The notes beneath the pieces are model-generated. The model was not told the DNA's origin, did not search any database, and saw nothing but the letters and a program-made list of their open reading frames with translations. 64,000 bases of DNA from Arthrobacter sp. NicSoilB8 (lineage in GTDB: Bacteria; Actinomycetota; Actinomycetes; Actinomycetales; Micrococcaceae), in contig NZ_AP024655.1 in the NCBI RefSeq assembly GCF_019977355.1, positions 2,666,001-2,730,000 of the forward strand, written 5' to 3'. The position numbers were made by a program, and so were the translations under genes. Shown here piece by piece: positions 1 to 8,885 of this stretch; the stretch's first letter is position 1, and every line of letters starts with the position of its first letter.

Positions 1-94
1 GCCCGTGCCGTGGCCGCCCCATGCGGTCCGGTTCCGGCTCGCGGAGAGTTCCACTGTCCGTCGTTCATTCCAAGAGCAAAGTAAGCGTGTAGAG

Positions 95-946
95 ATGTCG
101 TACCAGAACTGGGGACCCCAGAACCTGTCCGCCCCCGCCAAGACGCAGCTGCCGGAAGTTCCCGTGGAACGCGGGATGGTTCTCGAGGAGGTCCAGTCCG
201 GCTGGGTGGGCGCCGTGACCCGGGTGGAGAAGTCAGGCGGCATGCACGTGGTGGCGTTGGAGGACCGGCGGGGCAAGTCCCGGTCCTTCCGCCTCGGCTT
301 CGGCTTCCTTTTGGAGGGGCAGCCGATCCGGCTGATGCCTCCGGTCCCGAAGAAGGCCGCTCCCGCCGCCGGTGCCGGCCGCACGGCGTCGGGCTCGGTC
401 CGGGTGGCGGGACAGCGCGCACAGGTGGCCAGGGCCAGCCGCATCTGGGTGGAAGGCAAGCACGACGCCGAGCTCGTCGAGAAGGTCTGGGGCGACGACC
501 TCCGGGTGGAGGGCATCGTCGTCGAACCCCTGCACGGCATTGACGACCTTGCCGCGGCCGTGGCGGAGTTCGGTCCCGGCCCGGGCCGCCGGCTCGGCGT
601 GCTCGTTGACCACCTGGTGCCCGACTCCAAGGAGTCGCGGATCGCCGACGCCGTCATGGCCTCGCCGGGCGCCGCCGGCAACGTGCTCATTGTGGGCCAC
701 CCTTACGTGGACGTGTGGCAGGCCATCCGTCCCGCGGTCCTGGGGATCGAGCGATGGCCCGTGATCCCCCGCGGCGTGGACTGGAAGACGGGCATCCTGA
801 CGGCGTTCGGCTGGCCTCACTCCACGAAGGAGGACATCGGCCTCGGCTGGCAGAAACTCCTGGGGGCCGTGCACAGCTATGCGGATCTGGAGGCATCCCT
901 GCTCGGCCGGGTGGAAGAGGTCATTGACTTCCTCACCGTGCCGTAG
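95..946 (+). CDS. DUF3097 family protein
   Basis: 283-residue protein that I recognise as the actinobacterial DUF3097 family; its biochemical role is not established. The N-terminal part (to about residue 80) looks like a small beta-rich domain. Residues from about 110 carry a Toprim-like run (IWVEGKHDAELVEKVWGDDL, then LGVLVDHLVPDSKES) with the acidic residues expected of a Toprim fold; the Toprim reading is my inference. I chose the ATG at 95 because the conserved family sequence starts MSYQNWGPQ; an upstream in-frame ATG at 5 adds 30 unconvincing residues. The next gene lies 143 bp downstream on the same strand. Codon use is typical for the window. Confidence 0.85.
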   Translation: MSYQNWGPQNLSAPAKTQLPEVPVERGMVLEEVQSGWVGAVTRVEKSGGMHVVALEDRRGKSRSFRLGFGFLLEGQPIRLMPPVPKKAAPAAGAGRTASGSVRVAGQRAQVARASRIWVEGKHDAELVEKVWGDDLRVEGIVVEPLHGIDDLAAAVAEFGPGPGRRLGVLVDHLVPDSKESRIADAVMASPGAAGNVLIVGHPYVDVWQAIRPAVLGIERWPVIPRGVDWKTGILTAFGWPHSTKEDIGLGWQKLLGAVHSYADLEASLLGRVEEVIDFLTVP

Positions 947-1089
947 CCTGGTGGCGGCGCGCCCCTGATCTCCATTTAGGCGCCCGAGCAAGTATTCTTG
1001 AAACGGCGGCCGCGCCCCCAGCGCAGTCCCGGCTATTCCAGGCACGAACCCCGGCAGCAACGCATCACCGCAATCCAAAGGACTACACC

Positions 1090-1509
1090 GTGGCAGATAA
1101 CGCACGCGAACACACGGACAACAAGGCTGGCCATGACCAGCCCCCGTACCATGGCGTTCCGGCAAATGCGCTTCCGCTGACGGCCAGCGAGGACCGGCAG
1201 TGGGCCACGCTGGCGCACTTCGGCGGCATCCTGGGCTGCGTGCCCTCGCTGCTGATCTACCTCATCTTCAAGGACCGCGGCCCGTTCACGGCACAGGAAT
1301 CCAAGGAAGCCCTCAATTTCACACTGCCGCCGACGATCGCCGCGGTGCTCGCCAATCTGCTGGTCTTCATCCCCGTGGTAGGCAACCTCTTTGCCGTGCT
1401 CGCCACCGTGATCTGGATCGCCGTGACCTGCTTCTCGGTGGCGGCAGGCATCCACGTCAACCGCGGCCAGCCGCACCGTTACGAGTTCAACCTGCGCTGG
1501 ATCAAGTAG
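1090..1509 (+). CDS. DUF4870 domain-containing membrane protein
   Basis: 139-residue small membrane protein of the DUF4870 (Tic20-like) family. The N-terminal 35 residues are polar. The family signature WATLAHFGGILG follows, then a hydrophobic segment, the loop FKDRGPFTAQESKEALNF, and two more hydrophobic segments up to about residue 120. The C-terminus is hydrophilic (HRYEFNLRWIK). Function is unknown. The start is GTG with an AAAGGA Shine-Dalgarno sequence about 9 nt upstream. It is transcribed towards the hemW/lepA operon and is separated from it by a terminator hairpin. Confidence 0.85.
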   Translation: MADNAREHTDNKAGHDQPPYHGVPANALPLTASEDRQWATLAHFGGILGCVPSLLIYLIFKDRGPFTAQESKEALNFTLPPTIAAVLANLLVFIPVVGNLFAVLATVIWIAVTCFSVAAGIHVNRGQPHRYEFNLRWIK

Positions 1510-1560
1510 TCCGGGCCGGATCCAAAGACCCGTCCCCCACAACGTCTCCCAACAGCAGAA

Positions 1561-1600
1561 CCGGCCGCTGCCCGTCAGGGCGTAGCGGCCGGCTCTTTGT
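1561..1600 (+). terminator. Intrinsic terminator between DUF4870 gene and hemW
   Basis: Perfect 9-bp inverted repeat (1561-1569 and 1584-1592, CCGGCCGCT/AGCGGCCGG) followed on the + strand by the T-rich stretch CTCTTTGTGTGT. It lies between convergent genes and most clearly terminates the DUF4870 transcript. Confidence 0.65.
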
Positions 1601-1662
1601 GTGTCGTGGGAGGGTGCGGCCCGGGGCATGGTGCCGGGCCCGGGCAGAATGTCCCCGGCTTA

Positions 1663-2901
1663 TTAGTCCGGCAGGATCCTGCGGACCACGGCGTCGGCCA
1701 GCAGCCGGCCCTTGAGTGTGAGGACCAGCCGCCCCTTGAAGGCGGCCGCGGGATCCACCAGGCCGTCGGCGATCAGCCCGGCGACGGCGTGCCGGCCCGT
1801 GTCGCCCAGGCCGCCGAGGCTCGGGATGTCGAGTCCGGAGTTCAGGCGGGCCTCGAGCATGACGCGTTCGACGTTGCGGGTTTCGGTGTCCAGCGTTTCG
1901 CGTCCGGCGGCGGGCGAAACACCGGCGCCGAGGCGGTTGGCGTAGGCGGTGGGGTGCTTGACGTTCCACCACCGCACGCCGCCGACGTGCGAATGCGCCC
2001 CTGGCCCGATGCCCCACCAGTCGTCCCCGCGCCAGTAGGCGAGGTTGTGCCGGCAGGCCTGTTCGGGGGTGCGGGACCAGTTGCTGACCTCATACCAGGC
2101 GAGCCCGGCGGCGGAAATCAGATCGTCGGCGAGTTCGTATTTGGCGGCGTGGTCGTCGTCGTCGATTTCCGGCACTTCGCCGCGCCGGATCTGCGCCGCA
2201 AGCTTGGTGCCGTCCTCGACAATCAGCGCGTATGCGCTGATGTGGTCGGGGGCGTAGGACAGCGCCGTCTCGAGCGAGTAGCGCCAGTCCTCCAGCGACT
2301 CCCCGGGCGTCCCGTAGATGAGGTCGAGGCTGACCGCGAGGCCCGCATCGCGGGCCCACCGCACCACCTCGGGCACCCGGCTGGGCGTGTGGGTGCGGTC
2401 CAGGACCTTCAGGACGTGCGGAACGGCCGACTGCATGCCGAAAGAGACCCGGGTGAACCCGGCGTCGGCCAGCAGCTGCAGGGATTCGGGGGTGACGGAA
2501 TCCGGGTTGGCCTCCGTGGTCACCTCGGCGCCGGGCTGCAGGCCCCAGGCTCCGATCGCGGCGGTGAGGATGCGCGCCAGATCCTCCGCCGGCAGCAGCG
2601 TGGGCGTGCCGCCGCCAAAGAAGACGGTGCTCAGCGGCCGCTCGGGCAGGCCCGACGCCGCCAGGACGCGTCCGGCGAACTCCACCTCAGAGACCGCGGT
2701 GGCTGCGTAGGCGTCCTGCGACGCCCCGCCGCCGAGCTCGGTGGCAGTGTAGGTGTTGAAGTCGCAGTACCCGCAGCGGACGGCACAGAACGGGATGTGC
2801 ACATAGAGCCCGAAGGCACGCTGATCCGCACCCTCGCCCGCCTGGGCGGGCAGGAGCCCGTCCGGCGGCGCGGGGTCGCCGAGGGGAAGAACGCTAGGCA
2901 C
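1663..2901 (-). CDS. hemW: Heme chaperone HemW (radical SAM, coproporphyrinogen oxidase-like)
   Basis: 412-residue radical SAM protein of the HemW family, the heme chaperones long annotated as HemN-like coproporphyrinogen III oxidases. The [4Fe-4S]/SAM motif CxxxCxxC is at Cys39, Cys43 and Cys46 (FCAVRCGYCDFNTY). A glycine-rich GGGTPTLL motif and the HemN C-terminal region follow. True HemN needs an extra N-terminal cysteine arrangement that is absent here, which favours HemW. The GTG start lies 45 bp downstream of lepA on the same strand; the lepA-hemW pairing is common in bacteria. The ribosome-binding site is weak, so the start is slightly uncertain. Confidence 0.9.
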   Translation of the reverse strand: MPSVLPLGDPAPPDGLLPAQAGEGADQRAFGLYVHIPFCAVRCGYCDFNTYTATELGGGASQDAYAATAVSEVEFAGRVLAASGLPERPLSTVFFGGGTPTLLPAEDLARILTAAIGAWGLQPGAEVTTEANPDSVTPESLQLLADAGFTRVSFGMQSAVPHVLKVLDRTHTPSRVPEVVRWARDAGLAVSLDLIYGTPGESLEDWRYSLETALSYAPDHISAYALIVEDGTKLAAQIRRGEVPEIDDDDHAAKYELADDLISAAGLAWYEVSNWSRTPEQACRHNLAYWRGDDWWGIGPGAHSHVGGVRWWNVKHPTAYANRLGAGVSPAAGRETLDTETRNVERVMLEARLNSGLDIPSLGGLGDTGRHAVAGLIADGLVDPAAAFKGRLVLTLKGRLLADAVVRRILPD

Positions 2902-2946
2902 GGGCCCGGCCCGCCGTCGCTGCGGCAGCAGTCATTACCAGCACCG

Positions 2947-4800
2947 CTACTTCTTGGCCTTGTCCTTGGACTCGTCCGTGGTCAGGGCTGCGATGAAGGC
3001 TTCCTGCGGGACCTCGACGCGGCCCACCATCTTCATGCGCTTCTTGCCTTCCTTCTGCTTTTCCAGCAGCTTGCGCTTCCGGGTGATGTCACCGCCGTAG
3101 CACTTGGCGAGGACGTCCTTGCGGATGGCGCGGATGCTTTCACGGGCGATGATCCTCGAGCCGATGGCAGCTTGGATGGGCACCTCGAACTGCTGCCGCG
3201 GGATAAGTTCGCGCAGCTTGCTGGTCATCATCACGCCGTAGGCATAGGCCTTGTCGCGGTGTGTGATCGCGGAGAACGCGTCCACCTGCTCGCCCTGGAG
3301 CATGATGTCCACCTTGACCAGGTCGGCCACCTGATCGCCGTCGGCCTTCCAGTCCAGGGACCCGTAGCCGCGGGTCTTGGACTTGAGGATGTCGAAGAAA
3401 TCGAAGACGATTTCGGCCAGCGGCAGGCGGTACCGGATTTCCACCCGGTCCTCGGAGAGGTAGTCCATGCCGCCCATGACGCCGCGGCGGCTCTGGCACA
3501 GCTCCATGATGGCGCCGACAAACTCGTTCGGCGCCAGGATGGTGGCGGACACCATCGGCTCGCGGACCTCGGCGACTTTTCCGGTGGGGTACTCGCTGGG
3601 GTTGGTGACGTGGACGACCTTCTTGTCTTCCAGCGTCACCTCGTATTCCACGTTGGGGGCGGTGGAAATCAGGTCCAGGTTGTACTCGCGCTCGAGCCGC
3701 TCACGGGTGATTTCCAGGTGCAGCAGGCCCAGGAAGCCCACCCGGAAGCCGAAGCCCAGGGCGGCCGAGGTTTCCGGCTCGTACACCAGCGCGGCATCGT
3801 TGAGCATCAGCTTCTCGAGCGCATCGCGGAGCACCGGATAGTCCGTTCCGTCCAGCGGGTACAGGCCGGAGAAGACCATGGGCTTGGCGTCCGCGTAGCC
3901 GGGAAGGGAGTCGGTGGCCGGCTTGGCCAGGTTGGTGACGGTGTCGCCCACCTTGGACAGGCGGACGTCCTTCACACCGGTGATGAGGTAGCCCACTTCG
4001 CCGACGCCGAGGCCCTTGGAGGGGGTGGGTTCCGGGGAGCTCACGCCGATCTCCAGGAGTTCGTGCGTGGCGCGGGTGGACATCATCTGGATGCGTTCGC
4101 GCGGGTGCAGCATGCCGTCGACCACGCGGACGTAGGTGACCACGCCGCGGTAGGTGTCGTAGACCGAGTCGAAAATCATGGCGCGGGCGGGGGCATTCGG
4201 ATCGCCCACGGGGGCCGGAAGGTCGCGGACGATCTTGTCCAGCAGGACCTCGACGCCCATGCCCGTCTTGCCGGAGACACGAAGGACGTCGTCCGGGTCG
4301 CCGCCGATCAGGTTGGCGAGTTCCGCCGCGTACTTCTCGGGTTGGGCTGCCGGGAGGTCGATCTTGTTCAGGACCGGGATGATCGTGAGGTTGTTTTCCA
4401 TCGCCAGGTAGAGGTTGGCGAGGGTCTGGGCCTCGATGCCCTGGGCCGCGTCCACCAGCAGGATCGCACCTTCGCAGGCCGCGAGTGAGCGGGAGACCTC
4501 GTAGGTGAAGTCAACGTGCCCGGGGGTGTCGATCATGTTCAGCGCGTAGCTGACGCCGTCGAGCTCCCACGGCATGCGGACGGCCTGGGACTTGATGGTG
4601 ATGCCGCGTTCGCGCTCAATGTCCATGCGGTCCAGATACTGGGCCTTCATGTCACGGGACTGGACAACGCCGGTGTACTGGAGCATCCGGTCGGCCAGTG
4701 TGGATTTGCCGTGGTCAATGTGCGCAATGATGCAGAAGTTCCGGATGATGGCCGGATCTGTTGCGGCGGGCACCGGGGCGGTGCGGGCCATGGGAGACAC
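2947..4800 (-). CDS. lepA: Elongation factor 4 (LepA), ribosome back-translocating GTPase
   Basis: 617 residues, the normal LepA length. The G1 P-loop AHIDHGKST is at residues 26-34, the switch II DTPGH follows near residue 93, and NKID (G4) near 147. EF-G-like domains follow, and the C-terminus is the LepA-specific domain rich in Lys/Arg ([18 protein letters not shown]). LepA binds 70S ribosomes and remodels stalled or mistranslocated complexes. The GTG at 4800 has an AAGGA ribosome-binding site six bases upstream; an internal ATG three codons on is the alternative. It probably heads a lepA-hemW operon. Confidence 0.97.
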   Translation of the reverse strand: MSPMARTAPVPAATDPAIIRNFCIIAHIDHGKSTLADRMLQYTGVVQSRDMKAQYLDRMDIERERGITIKSQAVRMPWELDGVSYALNMIDTPGHVDFTYEVSRSLAACEGAILLVDAAQGIEAQTLANLYLAMENNLTIIPVLNKIDLPAAQPEKYAAELANLIGGDPDDVLRVSGKTGMGVEVLLDKIVRDLPAPVGDPNAPARAMIFDSVYDTYRGVVTYVRVVDGMLHPRERIQMMSTRATHELLEIGVSSPEPTPSKGLGVGEVGYLITGVKDVRLSKVGDTVTNLAKPATDSLPGYADAKPMVFSGLYPLDGTDYPVLRDALEKLMLNDAALVYEPETSAALGFGFRVGFLGLLHLEITRERLEREYNLDLISTAPNVEYEVTLEDKKVVHVTNPSEYPTGKVAEVREPMVSATILAPNEFVGAIMELCQSRRGVMGGMDYLSEDRVEIRYRLPLAEIVFDFFDILKSKTRGYGSLDWKADGDQVADLVKVDIMLQGEQVDAFSAITHRDKAYAYGVMMTSKLRELIPRQQFEVPIQAAIGSRIIARESIRAIRKDVLAKCYGGDITRKRKLLEKQKEGKKRMKMVGRVEVPQEAFIAALTTDESKDKAKK

Positions 4801-5057
4801 GCAGGGTCCTTACTGTTGGCATTACGGTTGGCTGTTCCACGGATCGGCGCGGATGCTGGTTTCCCATCCTGCGACGTGGCGCAATTCTGTTCCTATAGTC
4901 TCCCACGTCCGGGCCCGTGGCAGTGCATTACCGGTTTCCGTTGCGGACGCTGTTCGGTCCCCCGGATCCGCCGGGCGATTCCCCGTGCGCGGCGCAGTCC
5001 CCGGGCCTGTCGCCGCCAGACGCCTGCTACTTGCCTCAGTATGCTCTGCCGCCGCCT

Positions 5058-5112
5058 CCCCGCCCCACCCCGCCCCGCGCCGCCCACGCCCCGCCCCGCC
5101 CCACCCCGCCCC
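5058..5112. repeat. C-rich/G-rich tract with many G4 runs on the minus strand
   Basis: Runs of CCCC on the + strand separated by one or a few bases (CCCCGCCCCACCCCGCCCC and again further on), so the minus strand carries at least eight GGGG/GGG runs with mostly 1-nt loops. It lies in the 345-bp gap between divergently transcribed lepA and the PemK/MazF-like gene, ending 33 bp before the latter's start. The rest of this gap (4801-5057) shows no gene that I can support. Confidence 0.7.
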
Positions 5113-5145
5113 GTCTCGGCAGCGGTTGCCGGGTAAGGTTTCCCC

Positions 5146-5751
5146 ATGGCTTGGAACTTACGCTCGATCGGCAACGCAGTCCGCGACGCGGTGCGCTTCC
5201 TGGACAAACTCGGCGGCACCGCACCGGGTACTACCCGCGGGCCGGCCGCAAAGCCGGCGGGAAAGGCGGCGGGCAAGCGGCGGCCGGCACCGCCCCGGCC
5301 CGGCGCTCCGACCCGCACCGCGGGTTCCGCCCCGGCCACCGGACTCACCGTCAAATATCCCGGCGACTTCCGCGGACGGGCAGCCGTCCATTATGCCCCT
5401 TCACCGAACGGCCGGCCCGAGCCTGGCGAGATCGTGTGGACCTGGGTGCCCTATGAAGAGGACCATTCCCAGGGCAAGGACCGGCCGGTACTGCTGGTGG
5501 GCACCACCGGCCGGTATCTGCTGGGCCTGATGCTGACAAGCAAGGACCACGACGGCGATTCCCGCCGTTCCGAGGACTACGTGGACATCGGCACGGGCCC
5601 CTGGGACCGCCAGGGCCGGCCCAGCGAGGCGAAGCTGGACCGGGTTCTGCAGATCAATGCGAAGGACATCCGGCGTGAAGGGGCGATCCTTGACGCGGGC
5701 CGCTTCAACCTCGTCGCCTCGGCCCTGCGGCAGCGCAACGGCTGGAGCTGA
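5146..5751 (+). CDS. PemK/MazF-like family protein (orphan toxin-type domain)
   Basis: 201 residues. The C-terminal ~120 residues match actinobacterial proteins annotated as type II toxin PemK/MazF family: a GEIVWTWVPYEEDHSQGKDRP motif, a VLLVGTTGRY strand, and LDRVLQINAKDIRREG near the end. Classical MazF is about 110 residues, so this one has an ~80-residue Ala/Pro/Arg-rich N-terminal extension. No antitoxin-like gene is adjacent, so a true toxin role is doubtful. The start ATG has an AAGG about 8 nt upstream. It lies alone between lepA and rpsT. Confidence 0.75.
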   Translation: MAWNLRSIGNAVRDAVRFLDKLGGTAPGTTRGPAAKPAGKAAGKRRPAPPRPGAPTRTAGSAPATGLTVKYPGDFRGRAAVHYAPSPNGRPEPGEIVWTWVPYEEDHSQGKDRPVLLVGTTGRYLLGLMLTSKDHDGDSRRSEDYVDIGTGPWDRQGRPSEAKLDRVLQINAKDIRREGAILDAGRFNLVASALRQRNGWS

Positions 5752-5812
5752 CCGGCCAGCCGCCGGTGATGGCGGAGGATCGCCGCCGCAATCGTGTCTG
5801 CGGCGCCATCTC

Positions 5813-5821
5813 TGCTATTAT
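5813..5821 (+). promoter_or_regulatory. Candidate extended -10 promoter for rpsT
   Basis: TGC-TATTAT, an extended -10 element, 133 bp upstream of the rpsT start. No convincing -35 is visible at 17 bp, as often with extended -10 promoters. The intervening 5'UTR (about 125 nt) shows no riboswitch that I recognise. Confidence 0.4.
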
Positions 5822-5953
5822 TTACAGCTGTGTGTCCGTGCAGGTCGACGGCCACAGATGGTTGGTCGCCATAGGTATCCCCACGCCGCTCAGTCAATGG
5901 CCAATCTGAAAGCCCTCTAGACCATTTTCCGCATTGAAAAAGAGAGTTCACAC

Positions 5954-6214
5954 GTGGCTAATATCAAGTCCCAGAAGAAGCGCATCCTGACCAACGAAAA
6001 GGCTCGCCTGCGCAACAACGCAGTCAAGTCCGAGCTGAAGACTGCCATCCGCGCCGTCAACACCGCCGTTGAGTCCACCGACAAGGATGCTGCATCTGCT
6101 GCTCTGCTTGCTGCCAGCCGTAAGCTGGACAAGGCTGTCAGCAAGGGCGTTCTTCACAAGAACAACGCTGCAAACCGCAAGTCCGCGATCTCCAAGAAGG
6201 TCAACGCACTCTAA
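5954..6214 (+). CDS. rpsT: 30S ribosomal protein S20
   Basis: 86-residue basic protein with the canonical S20 start [18 protein letters not shown] and the C-terminal [18 protein letters not shown] helix (here [19 protein letters not shown]). It binds 16S rRNA in the small subunit. The start is GTG (GTG GCT AAT ATC), with an AGAGAG ribosome-binding site about 7 nt upstream. A 14-bp perfect hairpin follows the stop codon. Confidence 0.98.
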   Translation: MANIKSQKKRILTNEKARLRNNAVKSELKTAIRAVNTAVESTDKDAASAALLAASRKLDKAVSKGVLHKNNAANRKSAISKKVNAL

Positions 6215-6242
6215 GGTTTTCCAGTTCACCTGAACTGATGAT

Positions 6243-6273
6243 TGTGGCCGGCACCCGATGGGTGCCGGCCACA
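6243..6273 (+). terminator. rpsT terminator hairpin
   Basis: Perfect 14-bp inverted repeat (TGTGGCCGGCACCC / GGGTGCCGGCCACA) with a 3-nt loop, 28 bp after the rpsT stop. No strong U run follows, so termination may depend on stem strength or Rho. Confidence 0.7.
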
Positions 6274-6443
6274 TCCAGTTAAACCGTGGTTGCTTCACAG
6301 AGTGCTGAAGCAACGCGGAGTCACCTTCGGCCCATTCCGGGGCCCAACATGGGCGCTAGGTGACCCCGCGACGCTTGGAGACGGCGGGACCTTCGGCGGG
6401 CTTTCGGGCGCACCGGGAACCCCGCAGGTCAACAACCGCGCGA

Positions 6444-6507
6444 GTCTGGAACGCGGTTTGTCTGGAACCACCTTTGTCTGGAACCCCGCCGGTCAGGAAC
6501 CCCGGAC
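6444..6507. repeat. 16-bp tandem repeat next to holA 3' end
   Basis: Four units of 16 bp, each beginning GTCTGGAAC (or GTCAGGAAC in the last), at 6444, 6460, 6476 and 6492. The last unit runs into the holA stop codon. The period is not a multiple of three and no start codon precedes it, so I do not read it as coding. Confidence 0.6.
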
Positions 6508-7509
6508 TGAGGTGGCAATCACCGTGACGGCGTGTTCCACGGCATAGACAGGATCCCGGGAGAGGCCCTTGACCTGGGCGTCGGCCTCGGCCGTGACCTG
6601 GATGGAGCGGACCAGCCCTTCGGGCGTCCAGCGCCGGACTTCGCGCTGGGCCTGTTCGACGAGCCACGGCTGCATGCCCAGCTGTTTGGCGATCTGCGAG
6701 GACGAGCCCTGCGCGCCTGCCACCTTGGCCAGGGAGCGGAGCTTGGAGGCCAGTGCAGCCACGATCGGCACCGGGTCTGCGCCGGTGGCGAGGGCGTGGC
6801 GAAGCGTGGAGAGGGCAAGGGGGCCGTTGCCGGCCATCGCGGCGTCGGCGACCTTGAAGGCCGTGGCCTCGACCCGGCCGCCGTAGTACCTGTCCACCAT
6901 GGCGGCATCCACACCCGTGGTGGCGTCAGCGATCAGCTGGCTGCAGGCGGCCGCGAGTTCCGCGAGGTGCGCGCCAACCGCATTGACGAGGGCGTGCACT
7001 GCGTCGGGATCGATGCGCCGGGAGGCTGCCTTGAATTCCGTGGTGACGAAGGCGATCTTTTCGGCGTCCTTCTTGAGCGGCTGGCAGTCAACAACGGGCC
7101 AGCCGGCGGCCTTGATGGCGTCCAGCAACTTCTTGCCGCGGACTCCCCCTCCATGGCGGAGCACCAGCACGGCGTCCGGTTCCGGCTGCGCCACATATTT
7201 CAGGGCATCGGCGAGGAACGCATCGTTCATCGCCTCAAGCCCTTCGACCTCGATGAGCTTCTGCTCGCCAAAGAGCGACGGGCTGACATTCATGGCCAGC
7301 GACCCGGCCGTGTAGCTGCCGGCGTTTAGCCGGGTAATTTCGACATCCGGCGCCGCCTCGCGGACTTGCGCACGGACACGGTCCATGGCACGTGCGCCCA
7401 AGTAGTCTTCCGGGCCGCCCACCAGGACGACGGCAGCGGGTGTCACGTCGCGCCAGGTGGCGCTCTTCGACGCCGAGGTCCTGGGCCGTTGGGTCTGGGC
7501 AGCAGCCAC
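6493..7509 (-). CDS. holA: DNA polymerase III subunit delta
   Basis: 338 residues, typical for HolA. The N-terminal region begins AAVVLVGGPEDYLGARAMDRV and resembles clamp-loader domain I. The central part has the family run KLLDAIKAAGWPVVDCQPLKK, and the C-terminal collar helices include LVEQAQREVRRWTPEGL. It acts in the clamp-loader complex that opens the beta sliding clamp. The GTG start has AGAGG eight bases upstream and overlaps the 3' end of comEC by 67 bp, the usual comEA-comEC-holA order. A 16-bp tandem repeat abuts its stop codon. Confidence 0.93.
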   Translation of the reverse strand: MAAAQTQRPRTSASKSATWRDVTPAAVVLVGGPEDYLGARAMDRVRAQVREAAPDVEITRLNAGSYTAGSLAMNVSPSLFGEQKLIEVEGLEAMNDAFLADALKYVAQPEPDAVLVLRHGGGVRGKKLLDAIKAAGWPVVDCQPLKKDAEKIAFVTTEFKAASRRIDPDAVHALVNAVGAHLAELAAACSQLIADATTGVDAAMVDRYYGGRVEATAFKVADAAMAGNGPLALSTLRHALATGADPVPIVAALASKLRSLAKVAGAQGSSSQIAKQLGMQPWLVEQAQREVRRWTPEGLVRSIQVTAEADAQVKGLSRDPVYAVEHAVTVIATSVRGS

Positions 7510-8885
7510 TCGTGATTCCTCTCGGAAGTTGGTTTGCGGACTCTAAGCGTCCCACGCCCGGACCGGTGCTCCAAGCTGCGCCGGACGGCCTGCCGGGCGA
7601 CTGGCCGCCCGTCATGACGCCGACTCGGTTGGGACCGGTCTTCGAGCACGGCAACGATCCGCGCGTGAGCCGCCAGCACCGCCCGAACCACGGCTGACGG
7701 GTGCAGAGCCAGCCATACCGCGGCCAGGACCGTCGCGGAAAAGAGGGCCATGGTGGCTGCGCCAAAGACCCCCTCAGGCCAGGGCAAAGCGGCGCCCGGG
7801 AGGCTCGCGAAGAAGCGGGCGATCCCCGCCACCCCGCCCGCGAAGAGGGCTGCGGCCGCCATCAGGGGCTCTGCGGCGGCGGGAAGGGCGGGCAGGAGTG
7901 CCGCCGCGCCGGTTCCGAGCAGTGTAACCGGCGCCACGAGCGCCGCCGTAGCCACGTTGGCGGGCAAGGCGTACACGCCGAACTGCGGCTGCAGCAACAC
8001 GATCGCGGGACCGCAGAAAAGCTGCGCGGACAGGGGCACGGCAAGGCCGGCAGCCGCCCAGCGCGGTACCGCTGCCGGAAGCCAGTCCATGATGCGACGT
8101 CCCGTGACCACAATTCCCAGCGTCGCCAGGACCGAGAGCAGGAATCCAAAGCTTGCGGCCATGACCGGCTGTGCCAACACCAGGCCGATGACGGCAAGAC
8201 ACAGCAGGCTGAGCCCGCGCCCCGTCCGGCCAAACGCAAGGGATGTTAGCCCGATGCCTCCCATGAGTGCGGCCCGCAGCACGCTGGGGTCGGGCCCCAC
8301 CATGAGGACAAACAGCCCGAGCCCCGCGAGACTGATCGCGGCGGCTGCCCCACGCGGAAACCGCAGCGTGCGGGCCGCTAGGAGCAGCGTTCCCAGGATG
8401 AGGCTGCAGTTCGCACCGCTGACGGCGGTCAGGTGCGTCATCCCCACTGTCTTCATGGCTGCCTCCAGATCAGCGTCCAGGGCACTGGTGTCGCCGGTGA
8501 CCATGCCGGGAAGCAGGCCGCCGGCGTCGCCCCCGAACGGTGCCGCCGCGGCAGTGAAGGCCCGGCGCAGCCCGGCGGGGCCCTGCTGCCACTGCCCGGG
8601 GCCGCTCAGCACGGCCGGGGCGGACGAGGCAGAAAGAATCCCGGCGTCAGGCTCGCCCGGGGCCGCGGGCCGGAGCTTCCCGGTGGTGCGCAGGCGCTGG
8701 CCCGGGGCGGCATGCTGCCACGCCGCTCCACCCATGACCACAAGCCGGGCGTCTCCGGCGACAACGTATCCTCTGGACGTCATCACCTTTAGCGTTACCG
8801 GGACTGCCCAGCGGTCCGCCAGCCCGCCGGCTCCGGGAGTCCTGAGACGCCGCGGGGCTCCGGCGATCTCCAGTTCCGCGACCAC
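7443..8885 (-). pseudogene. comEC: comEC, 3' part (competence/DNA channel domain) after a frameshift
   Basis: This frame carries most of ComEC/Rec2, the polytopic membrane protein that passes single-stranded DNA into the cytoplasm. The conserved Competence-domain core is present: GLLPGMVTGDTSALD, then MTHLTAVSGANCSL, and about ten hydrophobic segments. The natural N-terminal part lies upstream in another frame (8795-9838). The first possible start in this frame is the GTG at 8885, so translation would need a fresh start or a frame change. The C-terminal metallo-beta-lactamase-like domain of long ComEC proteins is absent. The last 67 bp overlap holA. Either a real frameshift or a base-calling error. 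Confidence 0.8.

Noticed and set aside
1597-4488. A 963-codon open frame on the + strand opposite hemW and lepA
   Set aside because: It is the complement of two well-conserved genes in very high-GC DNA. Its His/Asp/Val/Gly-rich composition is the usual antisense artefact and no domain is recognisable.
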